NCBI GenBank assembly: GCA_947074105.1
Contig: CAMTON010000020.1
Location: 1-47,109 of the forward strand
DNA from: an uncultured Bacteroidales bacterium
GTDB taxonomy: Bacteria; Bacteroidota; Bacteroidia; Bacteroidales; JAUNSR01
Direction of reading: 5' to 3'
Length of the DNA: 47,109 bases
Shown here: one piece after another, positions 36,080 through 45,090 of the stretch
Position numbering within the stretch: the stretch's first letter is position 1
Layout: every line of letters begins with the position of its first letter
Notes under the pieces: model-generated
The model's input: the letters and a program-made list of their open reading frames with translations, nothing else
What the model was told of the DNA's origin: nothing
Databases searched by the model: none
Made by a program: the position numbers and the translations under genes

Positions 36080-37597
36080 ATGAAAACAAGAATATTAAAT
36101 CTGATACTTGCCGTTTTTTTATTATCGGTTTTTTCATCCTGTGAAGAGAAAGACAGCAAAGAAGAATGGACTCCTGTCATTGCATCTTTTTATCCGTCGA
36201 TAATAATGTCAGGAACAGAACTTACTATTATAGGAGATGATCTGCAGGACACGCGCAGCATCACATTTCCTGGAGGAAATACAACAACAGAATTTGTCGT
36301 TGTAAACAGCCAGACATTAAAGGTCAGAGTTCCTGAGAATATAGGAGATGAAGAGGACAGGCTTACGATTACAACATCGTCGGGCGTATTATCAAGTAAT
36401 CAGACTATACGGAAAGCAAATCCGGCATTTGAATATTTCAATCCGGCCGAAGAGGTCGCGACGTATGAAAATCTTTCTATAATAGGCTCTGATTTCCTTT
36501 TGGCATCATCGGTGAAATTTGCCGGTAAAGAAAAGGAGATGACGGTTTCTGCCATTGATTTCTTAAGGAAGTCAAATTCGGAGATAAAGATAAAGCTGCC
36601 AAAAGAGACTCCTTCAGGCGATAACATATCATTAAAAATGATTTTTGAGAACGGTGAAGAGATGTTGCTCGGAGAGCTTAAGGTGACAGAAGGAGAGGGC
36701 AACGGCTCATGGGTACAGAGCGAACTCGTAATTTTTGACGATGAACCGAAAGAGATAGGAAGCTGGGGTAATATTGTCATACCAAAAGAGAGATTCGTAT
36801 CGGCAAAAGTCGGTGATATGATAAGAGTATATATATCAGACGTAGCAGATCCGGACTCTTATCCTCAGGGTTCTCTTAAAGCTCCTACCGGTAACTGGGA
36901 TGGTCTTAATGAAGAGATGGGTTGTTTCGAAATTACTGCACTTGATAAATCCAGCGGTTATTATGAAAGACAGATTGCCGATGAAGCTATTCTTGATCTG
37001 CTTTCAGAATACGGACTTGTTGTTACGGGACAGAATTACACGGTTACAAAAGTTTCGCTGTTTACATCAGTATGGATAGAAAGTGACAATGATAACTCAG
37101 GATCATCTACTGATCCGATAACCGAACATACTGTAATGCTTAATGACTTTGATCCTGTAGGAGATCATAATTGTGACTGGGATCACAGCTGGACAGACTC
37201 CGAGGCAACAGAATTCCCTTCAGATGAAAATGGAAACATCTATCTGTATCTGGCAAAACCTTTAATGGATGACAGTTGGCTTATCAACTGTAACCATGTT
37301 GACAGAGGAAGTGTGGCTGATATAGAAAATTATGAAATAAAACTTGATATCAGAATTGATGAGGGCGCAGAGGGCTTTTCAAAAGCTGTTATTCAGTTTG
37401 TAATAGCTGACAACTGGTGCTGGGTGGGAGACAATGTTTTCCCTGAAACAACAGGCGGTAAATGGATCACGATCAGGTTTGATGCGGCTCAATGGCTGTC
37501 GGGAGAACTTAATATCGGATCTATAACATGTGGAGTCTTCGGTAACAATATACCTGCCGGAATCAGCATAGATAACTTCAGACTTGATCCAAAATAA
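36080..37597 (+). CDS. Surface glycan-binding lipoprotein with IPT/TIG domains
   Basis: A 505-residue lipoprotein with signal ending in FSSC followed by EEKDSKEEW, an acid-rich stretch that marks export to the cell surface in Bacteroidota. Two IPT/TIG immunoglobulin-like domains follow (ASFYPSIIMSGTELTIIGDDLQ and FNPAEEVATYENLSIIGSDF, about 30-205). A C-terminal region rich in Trp, Asp and Gly (about 215-505) probably binds the glycan. Genes at this place, directly after susD, usually encode the surface glycan-binding protein of the PUL. No catalytic motif is seen. Confidence 0.85.
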   Translation: MKTRILNLILAVFLLSVFSSCEEKDSKEEWTPVIASFYPSIIMSGTELTIIGDDLQDTRSITFPGGNTTTEFVVVNSQTLKVRVPENIGDEEDRLTITTSSGVLSSNQTIRKANPAFEYFNPAEEVATYENLSIIGSDFLLASSVKFAGKEKEMTVSAIDFLRKSNSEIKIKLPKETPSGDNISLKMIFENGEEMLLGELKVTEGEGNGSWVQSELVIFDDEPKEIGSWGNIVIPKERFVSAKVGDMIRVYISDVADPDSYPQGSLKAPTGNWDGLNEEMGCFEITALDKSSGYYERQIADEAILDLLSEYGLVVTGQNYTVTKVSLFTSVWIESDNDNSGSSTDPITEHTVMLNDFDPVGDHNCDWDHSWTDSEATEFPSDENGNIYLYLAKPLMDDSWLINCNHVDRGSVADIENYEIKLDIRIDEGAEGFSKAVIQFVIADNWCWVGDNVFPETTGGKWITIRFDAAQWLSGELNIGSITCGVFGNNIPAGISIDNFRLDPK

Positions 37598-37608
37598 AAA
37601 CAAGAGGC

Positions 37609-37649
37609 AGAGTCCGGATAATTAACAGAATTTTGAAATTCCGGACTCT
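37609..37649 (+). repeat. Intercistronic hairpin between binding protein and GH26
   Basis: AGAGTCCGG and CCGGACTCT form a perfect 9-bp stem around a 23-nt loop, inside the 76-base gap. Only a broken T/A tract follows, so it looks like a partial terminator or mRNA stabiliser. Confidence 0.55.
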
Positions 37650-37673
37650 TAATTAAATAATCAAAAGAATATT

Positions 37674-38996
37674 ATGAAAAACTATATAAAATATATCCTT
37701 TTCATTATAAGCATATTTTTCATTTCATGTAAAGATGATAAAGCCGATTCTTCAATAACGGGACATATTATGAGCCTTAATACAGTGTCGCCTTCAGACG
37801 GAAGCGTTGTTGATCCGGGTTATACCTTTGTCGCATTTACATTTGATACGGAAATATGGATATCGGATAAGTCTCTGATTACCATAAACGGAGAGAATAC
37901 GCCTTATGTATCCGTGTCTGCCAACAAACTTATAATGAATATAGAGGCAGAAGCCGGAGAGACCTATACGGTTGTAGTTAAAAAAGGAGGAATACGTACT
38001 CCTGCAGGTATGATCTCGGAAAAAGAATTCCGTACATCATTCACAGTATCGGAAAAAGCCGAAAAATCAAGAGAAGCTATCAATGTAATGAACTTTCTTG
38101 CCGAGAATTACGGTGTAAAACCTATATCGGGAACAATGGCAAATGTGAGTTGGAATATCAATGAAGCTAACTGGGTATTCAGACATACAGGGAAATATCC
38201 GGCAATGAACTGCTTCGATTATATTCACCTTCAGCATTCGCCTGCCGACTGGATAGATTATTCGAATACAACTGTTGTTGAGGACTGGTGGAATAACAAC
38301 GGACTTGTCTCCGCAATGTGGCACTGGAATGTACCTGCTTTCGAGGGAAGTTCAGATTACACAGCTTCAACATCTATGACATCTTTTGATATTTCAAAGA
38401 TTTTTACGGAAGGAACATTTGAGCATCGCACGGCTATTGCGGATATGGAAAAAATATCTGGATATCTTAAGCTGCTTAAGGATAAGAAGATTCCGGTAAT
38501 ATGGCGTCCGCTTCATGAAGCTGCCGGAGGATGGTTCTGGTGGGGAGCCAAGGATGCGGAATCATATAAATCGCTTTGGAGAATGATGTATGATGTATTT
38601 TCTGAAAATGGCCTTGATAATCTGATATGGGTGTGGACATCCGAAGGAAATGATGACGACTGGTATCCCGGTGATTCTTATGTGGATATAATAGGTCGTG
38701 ACCTTTATAACAACAATACGGCATCTTATGTCGTGGAAGAATATGAAAATCTGAGAAACAAATATCCGGAAAAACTTATATCCCTGAGTGAATGTGGCGG
38801 CGTTGCCGGAGTGAGCACTATGTGGAGTGAGGGAGCAAAATGGTCGTGGTATTGTGTATGGTATGATTATGACAGAACAGTTGATATGACAGATTCCGCA
38901 TTTGAAAACGAATCACATGTTTTTGCGGATAAATCATGGTGGCTGGATGCTGTTGAATACTCAATAACCAGAGACAATATGCCATCACTTAAATAA
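37674..38996 (+). CDS. GH26 endo-beta-mannanase-like lipoprotein, surface type
   Basis: A 440-residue lipoprotein with signal ending in FFISC, then KDDKAD, which fits the Lys-acid-acid surface export signal. An Ig-like domain of the Big_5/SbsA type (LNTVSPSDGSVVDPGYTFVAF) covers about 30-125, and the GH26 barrel about 135-440. The acid/base is E282 in WRPLHEAAGGWFWWG and the nucleophile is E373 in LSECGG, at the ends of strands 4 and 7. GH26 enzymes cut beta-1,4-mannan internally or from an end. Surface placement suggests the first attack on the polymer. It is closely similar along its whole length to the third GH26 at 42642. Confidence 0.92.
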   Translation: MKNYIKYILFIISIFFISCKDDKADSSITGHIMSLNTVSPSDGSVVDPGYTFVAFTFDTEIWISDKSLITINGENTPYVSVSANKLIMNIEAEAGETYTVVVKKGGIRTPAGMISEKEFRTSFTVSEKAEKSREAINVMNFLAENYGVKPISGTMANVSWNINEANWVFRHTGKYPAMNCFDYIHLQHSPADWIDYSNTTVVEDWWNNNGLVSAMWHWNVPAFEGSSDYTASTSMTSFDISKIFTEGTFEHRTAIADMEKISGYLKLLKDKKIPVIWRPLHEAAGGWFWWGAKDAESYKSLWRMMYDVFSENGLDNLIWVWTSEGNDDDWYPGDSYVDIIGRDLYNNNTASYVVEEYENLRNKYPEKLISLSECGGVAGVSTMWSEGAKWSWYCVWYDYDRTVDMTDSAFENESHVFADKSWWLDAVEYSITRDNMPSLK

Positions 38997-39029
38997 AATC
39001 GTACAATAACAAATAACAAAAATAATATA

Positions 39030-41240
39030 ATGAGAAAGTTAGTTTATCTATTTGCCGGCCTGATGACGGTGAGTCAATATGTAGTAGCGGAAAACATATC
39101 GCTTTCTACGCCGAATACCACTCTGGTACTTTCGGCGGAGAAAGGCAAGAACCTGAAGTATATATATTATGGTGAAGCTCTTACCTCTGCCGATATCGAG
39201 TCAATTGGATATGCCGGCATGTATAATCATGATGCTTATCCTGTATACGGTATGGTTGGAGCAGGAGAAACAGCACTTGCGGTAAAACATTCAGACGGCA
39301 ATATGTCGCTTGATATGTATATCACAGATGTCCGTAAGGAAAAAAATGACGGAAAAGAAACTGTTGTCATAGAGATGAAAGACCGTGTCTATCCTTTCTA
39401 TGTGAATGTGAATTATGAGGCATACGATGATGTCGATGTAATAGAGACATGGACAGAAATCAAACATAATGAAAAGAAACCGGTAGTTCTTAATCAGTTC
39501 TCATCCGCGTATCTTCCACTACGTCGTGGCGAAGTATGGATGTCTCATCTTTACGGTGCATGGGCAAATGAGGGGCGTCTGGCTCAGGAGCCACTTAATC
39601 CGGGGCTTAAAATGATCAAGAATAAAGACGGAGTAAGAAATTCACATACCGCACATGCCGAAGTAATGTTTTCTCTTGACGGAAAACCACAGGAGAATAA
39701 CGGCCGCGTAATAGGTGCCGCTCTTTGCTACAGCGGGAACTATAAACTTCGCGTAGATACAGATGAAAGTGATTATCATCATTTCTTTGCGGGAATAAAT
39801 GAAGAAAACTCCGCATATACATTAAATAAAGGTGAAAAGTTTGAAACTCCACGTCTCGCTTTGTCATACAGCAATGAGGGATTAAGCGGTTGCAGCCGTA
39901 ATTTCCACAGATGGGGAAGAAATTACAAACTTGCCAATGGCAAGGTTGAGAGAAAGATTCTTCTAAATAGCTGGGAAGGAGTTTATTTCGATATCAATGA
40001 AAGAGGAATGGATCAGATGATGTGTGATATCTCATCTATGGGAGGCGAGCTTTTCGTAATGGATGACGGATGGTTCGGAGATAAATATCCTCGTCTTAGC
40101 GACAACTCTTCTCTTGGCGACTGGGTAGTTGACAGAAACAAGCTTCCTAACGGAATAGAGTCTCTTGTAAATGACGCTAAAAAGCATAACATAAAATTCG
40201 GTATATGGATAGAGCCTGAGATGGCAAATATAAACAGCGAACTGTTTGAAAAGAACCCAGACTGGATTGTAAAGGCAGCGGGAAGAGAACCTGTACTTGG
40301 AAGAGGAGGAACACAGGTAGTACTTGACCTTGCTAATCCAAAGGTTCAGGATTATATCTATAAGATCGTAGATGATATGATGTGTCAGAATCCCGATATC
40401 GATTATATAAAATGGGATGCCAATATGTCGATTATGAATCACGGTTCCAACTATATCACAAAAGACAATCAGAGTCATCTTTATATAGAGTTCCACCGTG
40501 GTTTTGAAAAAGTTTGTCAGCGTATTCGTGATAAATATCCGACACTTACAATTCAGGCCTGTGCCAGCGGAGGAGGACGTGCTAATTACGGATTACTGCC
40601 TTATTTCGATGAATTCTGGGTAAGTGATAATACAGATGCTCTTCAGCGAGTGTATATGCAGTGGGGCACTTCTTATTTCTTCCCTGCAATTGCAATGGCG
40701 TCACATATCAGTGCGACTCCTAATCATCAGACTTTCCGCACCATTCCTTTGAAATACAGAATTGACGTGGCAATGAGCGGCCGCCTAGGGATGGAGATCC
40801 AGCCAAAGGATATGACAGAAGAGGAAAAGACTCTTTGCAGAAACGCGATTTCAGAATATAAGGATATCCGTCATCTTGTTCAGTTCGGTGATATCTACCG
40901 TCTGATATCTCCTTATGATAATCTTGGTGTAGCATCTATGATGTATATCACACCTGAGAAGGAAAAGGCGGTATTCTACTGGTGGAAGACAGAGCATTTC
41001 TGTAACCAGCATCTTCCGAGAGTAAAAATGGAAGGTCTTGATCCGTCAAAGAGATATGTCGTTCGTGAGCTGAACAGAATCGATAATGAGCCATTGAGCT
41101 TTGAGGGACGTTCATTCAGCGGATCTTATCTGATGGCAAACGGTCTTGATATACCTTATGAACATAATGTGGATTATCATAAGAAAAACGATTACGCGAG
41201 CCGTATTCTATATCTTGAAGAAGTAAATTCTAATAATTAA
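39030..41240 (+). CDS. GH36 alpha-galactosidase
   Basis: A 736-residue exported enzyme that removes alpha-1,6-galactose from galactomannan oligosaccharides. A signal peptidase I sequence ends near YVVA with no lipobox, so it should be free in the periplasm. The N-terminal beta-supersandwich precedes the TIM barrel (LLNSWEGVYFDINERG, FVMDDGWFGDKYPRL, GIWIEPEMAN). The nucleophile is D463 in YIKWDANM and the acid/base is D533 in WVSDNTDA, followed by the small C-terminal beta domain. It lies 33 bases after the GH26 gene. This enzyme makes galactomannan the most likely target of the locus. Confidence 0.95.
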   Translation: MRKLVYLFAGLMTVSQYVVAENISLSTPNTTLVLSAEKGKNLKYIYYGEALTSADIESIGYAGMYNHDAYPVYGMVGAGETALAVKHSDGNMSLDMYITDVRKEKNDGKETVVIEMKDRVYPFYVNVNYEAYDDVDVIETWTEIKHNEKKPVVLNQFSSAYLPLRRGEVWMSHLYGAWANEGRLAQEPLNPGLKMIKNKDGVRNSHTAHAEVMFSLDGKPQENNGRVIGAALCYSGNYKLRVDTDESDYHHFFAGINEENSAYTLNKGEKFETPRLALSYSNEGLSGCSRNFHRWGRNYKLANGKVERKILLNSWEGVYFDINERGMDQMMCDISSMGGELFVMDDGWFGDKYPRLSDNSSLGDWVVDRNKLPNGIESLVNDAKKHNIKFGIWIEPEMANINSELFEKNPDWIVKAAGREPVLGRGGTQVVLDLANPKVQDYIYKIVDDMMCQNPDIDYIKWDANMSIMNHGSNYITKDNQSHLYIEFHRGFEKVCQRIRDKYPTLTIQACASGGGRANYGLLPYFDEFWVSDNTDALQRVYMQWGTSYFFPAIAMASHISATPNHQTFRTIPLKYRIDVAMSGRLGMEIQPKDMTEEEKTLCRNAISEYKDIRHLVQFGDIYRLISPYDNLGVASMMYITPEKEKAVFYWWKTEHFCNQHLPRVKMEGLDPSKRYVVRELNRIDNEPLSFEGRSFSGSYLMANGLDIPYEHNVDYHKKNDYASRILYLEEVNSNN

Positions 41241-41257
41241 TTATTATAGAACATATT

Positions 41258-42349
41258 ATGAAAAAGTTGATTATCCCGACTCTTATTATATTTACGTCTT
41301 TTACAGGATGCGAACTTCCTCAAAAAGATGTTGTCACCTCAAAAGTAATGACAGAAGAGACGAGTGAATTGTTGAATAAATTAAAAGATATGCCTGAACG
41401 CGGATATATGATCGGTCATCAGGATGCAACGCTTTATGGCACTACCTGGGAATTTGAAGAAAACAGATCAGATATCAGAAGTATTTGCGGTGATTATCCT
41501 GCAATGATAGCATTTGAAATAGGTGATATAGAGAGAGGCATAGCAAAGAGCCTGGACAGTGTTCCATTCTCAAAAATAAGAGAAGAGGCAATAAATCATT
41601 ATAAAAGAGGCGGAGTCGTAAGTATAAGCTGGCATGCCAATAATCCTAAGACCGGTTCTAACTCATGGGATATAACCGGCGGGAATGTAGTTGAAACTAT
41701 ACTTGAAGGAGGCGAACATCATGCGTCATTTATAAGTAACCTGGATATAGTGGCTGATTTCTTTAATTCTTTAATTTCTGACGACGGAGTGAAAGTACCG
41801 GTTTTGTTTCGCCCATGGCATGAACATACCGGAAGCTGGTTCTGGTGGGGTAAAGATCATTGTACGTCTGAACAGTATAAGCAGTTATGGGATCTTACCT
41901 ATAGAAGAATGTCTGAAAAAGGAGTTGATAATATTCTTTACGCTTACTCTTCAGGATCCACAACAAAAGAAGAATATATTGAGCGTTACCCTTCCGATGA
42001 ATATATAGATCTTCTGGGCTTCGACTGTTATCAGGTTGATCAGAATCCGGAGAGTTACAAGACGGATATGAATAATAATCTAATTTTTCTAACAGAACTT
42101 TCAAAGGAAAAGAACAAGCCGATCGCTATTACCGAAACCGGGTTTGAGGGTATATCTGATAAAAAATGGTGGACTGAGGTTTTGGCTCCGATCTGTGAAA
42201 AATATCCTGTTTCGTATGTTCTTGTATGGAGAAATGCAAGAGAAATTCCGGAACATTACTATGCTCCCTTTCCGGGACATATTTCAGAAAGTGACTTTGT
42301 CGAATTTTATAAAAGCGATAGGAGTCTATTCTGTAATGATATACAATAA
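41258..42349 (+). CDS. GH26 beta-mannanase-like lipoprotein, probably periplasmic
   Basis: A 363-residue GH26 enzyme without the extra Ig-like domain. The signal ends in FTGC followed by ELPQKD, which lacks an acidic surface-export run, so it is probably anchored facing the periplasm. The acid/base is E189 in FRPWHEHTGSWFWWG and the nucleophile is E293 in AITETGFEG. It has the substrate-shaping HQDATLYG and SWHANNP segments. The closest functional model known to me is the periplasmic mannobiose-releasing GH26 (BoMan26A) of the Bacteroides ovatus mannan PUL. It is the last gene of the main operon, before a strong terminator. Confidence 0.92.
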   Translation: MKKLIIPTLIIFTSFTGCELPQKDVVTSKVMTEETSELLNKLKDMPERGYMIGHQDATLYGTTWEFEENRSDIRSICGDYPAMIAFEIGDIERGIAKSLDSVPFSKIREEAINHYKRGGVVSISWHANNPKTGSNSWDITGGNVVETILEGGEHHASFISNLDIVADFFNSLISDDGVKVPVLFRPWHEHTGSWFWWGKDHCTSEQYKQLWDLTYRRMSEKGVDNILYAYSSGSTTKEEYIERYPSDEYIDLLGFDCYQVDQNPESYKTDMNNNLIFLTELSKEKNKPIAITETGFEGISDKKWWTEVLAPICEKYPVSYVLVWRNAREIPEHYYAPFPGHISESDFVEFYKSDRSLFCNDIQ

Positions 42350-42371
42350 GTCTTTAGGAATAACAGATTTT

Positions 42372-42405
42372 GGCGCATTCGGATATTTCCCGAATGCGCC
42401 TTTTT
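42372..42405 (+). terminator. Rho-independent terminator of the main PUL operon
   Basis: GGCGCATTCGG and CCGAATGCGCC form a perfect 11-bp stem with a 7-nt loop and TTTTT. It separates the main operon from the third GH26 gene. Confidence 0.92.
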
Positions 42406-42422
42406 AATGCTTATAGGTAGCA

Positions 42423-42454
42423 TTTGTATTATAATATTTCCGTAATGTATTATC
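42423..42454 (+). promoter_or_regulatory. Candidate second HTCS operator, upstream of the third GH26
   Basis: Direct repeats TGTATTAT at 42425 and 42446 are exactly 21 bp apart. Over 32 bases it shares 22 with the element at 26024, including both TGTA cores and parts of the spacer. The downstream half lies 66 bp before the -7 box, against 65 bp at susC. Confidence 0.55.
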
Positions 42455-42490
42455 CTCAAAAACGACATATTAAATTATAATTTACTCCTC

Positions 42491-42519
42491 TTTGTTTTAA
42501 TCGCTATATTATATATTCG
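42491..42519 (+). promoter_or_regulatory. Promoter of the third GH26 gene
   Basis: TTTG at 42491 and TATATTCG at 42512-42519, a one-base variant of TAnnTTTG, with a short 17-bp spacer. It predicts a leader of about 115 nt. Confidence 0.4.
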
Positions 42520-42641
42520 CTTAATATCTTAGAAATACATAATTTTCAGTAAGAAAGATATCAATAAAATAAGAGGTAAAAGAAGCTTGAATTAATCAAT
42601 GAAATAAAACTGCAAACAACTATTTATTAAAAATATAAGCC

Positions 42642-43973
42642 ATGAAAACAACACTAAGACTTCTGCTTTTTCTGATGACTCTTTTTCTTATCTCCTGTAA
42701 GGAAGATAAAAATGAGGAGGAAATAACCCGGGTAACAATCAATGTTGAAAATCTTTTTCCTTCTGACGGTAGTGTCATTGAGGCCGGTATCACGGAGGTT
42801 ACATTCTCGTTCAATAAAGAAGTGCGGGTTTATGATAAATCTCTTGTTTCTGTAAATGGCAAGACAGCAGACAATGTTTCTGCTTATTCAAATAAGGTTT
42901 TAGTAAATATAGAAGCAGAGGCCGGAGCTTCTTATGAAGTGATGCTTAAAAAGGGCAGTATCGGTACAACTGATGGGATATATCAGGAAAAGGATTTCCG
43001 TACTTCATTCTCCGTTGCCGAAGAGGCGCAGAAGACGGAAAAGTCAAAAGAGGCGCTTAATGTAGTTGATTTTCTTTCGGCTTCTTATGGTGTGACACCT
43101 ATATCCGGTGCTACGGCAAATGTTTGCTGGAATATAAATGAAGCTGAGTGGGTGTATCGTCACACTGGTAAATATCCTGCTATGAACTGTTTCGATTATA
43201 TACATCTGAGTGAATCGCCTGCAAGCTGGATTGACTATTCTGATATTTCTGTAGTAGAAGACTGGTGGAATAACAACGGTCTTGTATCTGCGGCATGGCA
43301 CTGGAAGGTTCCTGAAAGTAAAGGAAGCAGCAAGCTTAATATGTACACAGAATTTACAAGTTTTGATATTTCAAGGGTATTGATAGAGGGTTCGTATGAA
43401 AACTCAATAATAACGGCAGACCTGGAAAAACTTGCAGGATACCTTATGCTGCTTAAAGAAAAGAATATTCCCGTGATATGGCGTCCTTTGCATGAGGCTT
43501 CAGGAGGATGGTTCTGGTGGGGAGCTAAAGACAGTCAGTCATACCGCTCATTGTGGATACATATGTATGAACTGTTTGAAAAGAAAGGCTTGAATAATCT
43601 TATCTGGGTATGGACTTCAGAGGGTGCTGATGACGGCTGGTACCCGGGTGATGAATATGTGGATATAATAAGCCGCGATCTGTATAATAATAAAACCGAT
43701 GAATATTCACTGGCGGAGTTTGATAATCTTAAGACAAGGTATCCGGGAAAGATAATCGCGCTTAGTGAATGCGGGAGAACGGCTACTATTAGCACTTCAT
43801 GGGCGGCCGGTGCAAAATGGTCATGGTTCTGCCCCTGGTATGATTACGACAGAACGGTAAATGTCGGTGACGCTGAATTTGAAAAAGAACAGCATATTTA
43901 TGCAGATAAGATATGGTGGCTCGATGCGGTGGAATACTCCGTGACAAGAGATAAGATGCCATCGCTGAAATAG
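42642..43973 (+). CDS. GH26 endo-beta-mannanase-like lipoprotein, surface type, separate unit
   Basis: A 443-residue paralogue of the GH26 at 37674 with the same layout. The lipoprotein signal ends in FLISC, followed by KEDKNEEE, fitting surface export. A Big_5-like domain (NLFPSDGSVIEAGITEVTFSF) and the GH26 barrel follow. The acid/base is E285 in WRPLHEASGGWFWWG and the nucleophile is E376 in LSECGR. The region around the nucleophile differs from the first paralogue (GRTATISTSWAAG against GGVAGVSTMWSEG), so subsite preferences may differ. It has its own promoter behind the operon terminator and probably its own copy of the operator. Confidence 0.92.
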   Translation: MKTTLRLLLFLMTLFLISCKEDKNEEEITRVTINVENLFPSDGSVIEAGITEVTFSFNKEVRVYDKSLVSVNGKTADNVSAYSNKVLVNIEAEAGASYEVMLKKGSIGTTDGIYQEKDFRTSFSVAEEAQKTEKSKEALNVVDFLSASYGVTPISGATANVCWNINEAEWVYRHTGKYPAMNCFDYIHLSESPASWIDYSDISVVEDWWNNNGLVSAAWHWKVPESKGSSKLNMYTEFTSFDISRVLIEGSYENSIITADLEKLAGYLMLLKEKNIPVIWRPLHEASGGWFWWGAKDSQSYRSLWIHMYELFEKKGLNNLIWVWTSEGADDGWYPGDEYVDIISRDLYNNKTDEYSLAEFDNLKTRYPGKIIALSECGRTATISTSWAAGAKWSWFCPWYDYDRTVNVGDAEFEKEQHIYADKIWWLDAVEYSVTRDKMPSLK

Positions 43974-44016
43974 AATAATATAAAATTCAATACTAAAAAA
44001 ATAAACACCTGAAGAC

Positions 44017-44058
44017 GTTATTTTATCTTATGACAGTTGAAAAAGTAAGATAAATAAC
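44017..44058. repeat. Inverted repeat downstream of the last GH26
   Basis: GTTATTTTATCTTA and TAAGATAAATAAC pair with one bulge around a 15-nt loop. No T-tract follows, so it is a weak terminator candidate. The rest of the 350-base gap (43974-44327) is AT-rich with no gene. Confidence 0.4.
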
Positions 44059-44290
44059 AAAGAGTTTAAATATAAAAGATCGACTTTCTGAACAATTCCT
44101 TTTCATTAATATGATATAAAGTTAAGAATGCAAATTCTACTGATAAACAAATGCTTAATATTTATATAGCGATTATGTTAATTTGTTATTTTTTGTAAAT
44201 AAAAATGACTCAATCTGACTAATTGCAAGCAAAAAGTGGATATTTATGAAATAAAAGTACTAAAAGACAGCAAAAGTTGAAAACAAGTTG

Positions 44291-44298
44291 TATTTTTG
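44291..44298 (+). promoter_or_regulatory. -7 box of the Lrp/AsnC gene
   Basis: TATTTTTG matches TAnnTTTG, but no well-spaced -33 element is seen. It puts transcription start near 44305, which excludes the upstream TTG start at 44277 and favours the ATG at 44328. Confidence 0.35.
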
Positions 44299-44327
44299 AT
44301 GGCAAAATGTATCAAACTAAATTTCTT

Positions 44328-44807
44328 ATGGAGAAAATTGATAATTTAGACAGACAGATCTTAGATATAATAACGAGAAACGCAAGAATTCCATCGAAAG
44401 ATGTAGCAACTGAATGCGGAGTGTCGCGTGCGGCTATCCATCAGAGAATACAGCGACTGATTGACATGAACGTAATTGTCGGATCAGGATATAATGTAAA
44501 TCCTAAAATTTTAGGTTTTCAGACTTGTACGTATATAGGTGTAAAACTTGAAAAAGGATCAATGTATAAAACGGTAGTACCGGAACTTGAAAAAATACCG
44601 GAAGTAGTAGAATGCCATTTTACGACGGGGCCTTATACTATGCTATGTAAACTTTACGCAAGAGACAACGAGCATCTTATGACTCTACTTAATGATCAGA
44701 TCCAGCAGATTCCGGGTGTCGTAGAAACAGAAACTCTTATCTCTCTTGAGCAAAGTATGAAGAGGGAGATTCAGATATCGAGCATTCTGGAAGATGATAA
44801 AGAATAA
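44328..44807 (+). CDS. Lrp/AsnC family transcriptional regulator
   Basis: A 159-residue DNA-binding protein. The N-terminal HTH (IDNLDRQILDIITRNARIPS, then CGVSRAAIHQRIQRL) is followed by a RAM ligand-binding and oligomerisation domain (VGVKLEKGS-type strand, IPEVVECHFTTGPYTMLCKL, IPGVVETETLISLEQ). Family members respond to amino acids and act as dimers up to octamers. The N-terminus MEKIDNLDRQIL is the usual one in Bacteroidales, so I set the start at 44328 rather than 17 codons upstream. Its targets are not visible. I see no reason to link it to the PUL. Confidence 0.93.
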   Translation: MEKIDNLDRQILDIITRNARIPSKDVATECGVSRAAIHQRIQRLIDMNVIVGSGYNVNPKILGFQTCTYIGVKLEKGSMYKTVVPELEKIPEVVECHFTTGPYTMLCKLYARDNEHLMTLLNDQIQQIPGVVETETLISLEQSMKREIQISSILEDDKE

Positions 44808-44851
44808 GATGTCTTTAAACTGACAGTAAATAAAGAAAATAAAAATATCAG

Positions 44852-44899
44852 GATCATTCGTCTTTTCCTATTTATAAGGAAAGATGAATGATCTTTTTT
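44852..44899 (+). terminator. Rho-independent terminator of the Lrp/AsnC gene
   Basis: The arms GATCATTC...TTTTCCT and AAGGAAAGATGAATGATC pair over about 17 positions with one mismatch and lead into TTTTTTA. Confidence 0.88.
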
Positions 44900-45059
44900 A
44901 TTGTAAAGAATCAATATAAAATAATACGGAAGAAGTTTTGAAGAGGGAGTAAATTTGGTTAAACCCTTATTCTTGTTGTGAAAATCATAATATGAATTAA
45001 TAAACAGAAAGTTAACATCATAAAATCTTTCGGAAATAGAATAAAAATGATGTTGAATG

Positions 45060-45090
45060 TTTGTAGTATCGGGAACAATGATTAATTTTG
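45060..45090 (+). promoter_or_regulatory. Promoter of rpsU
   Basis: TTTG at 45060-45063, exactly 19 bp, then TAATTTTG at 45083-45090: a full match to the Bacteroides consensus. Transcription would start near 45097, giving an rpsU leader of about 265 nt, unusually long. Confidence 0.7.

Noticed and set aside
44277..44327. 17-residue upstream extension of the Lrp/AsnC gene
   Set aside because: A -7 box lies inside it, and the family begins with MEKIDNLDR.
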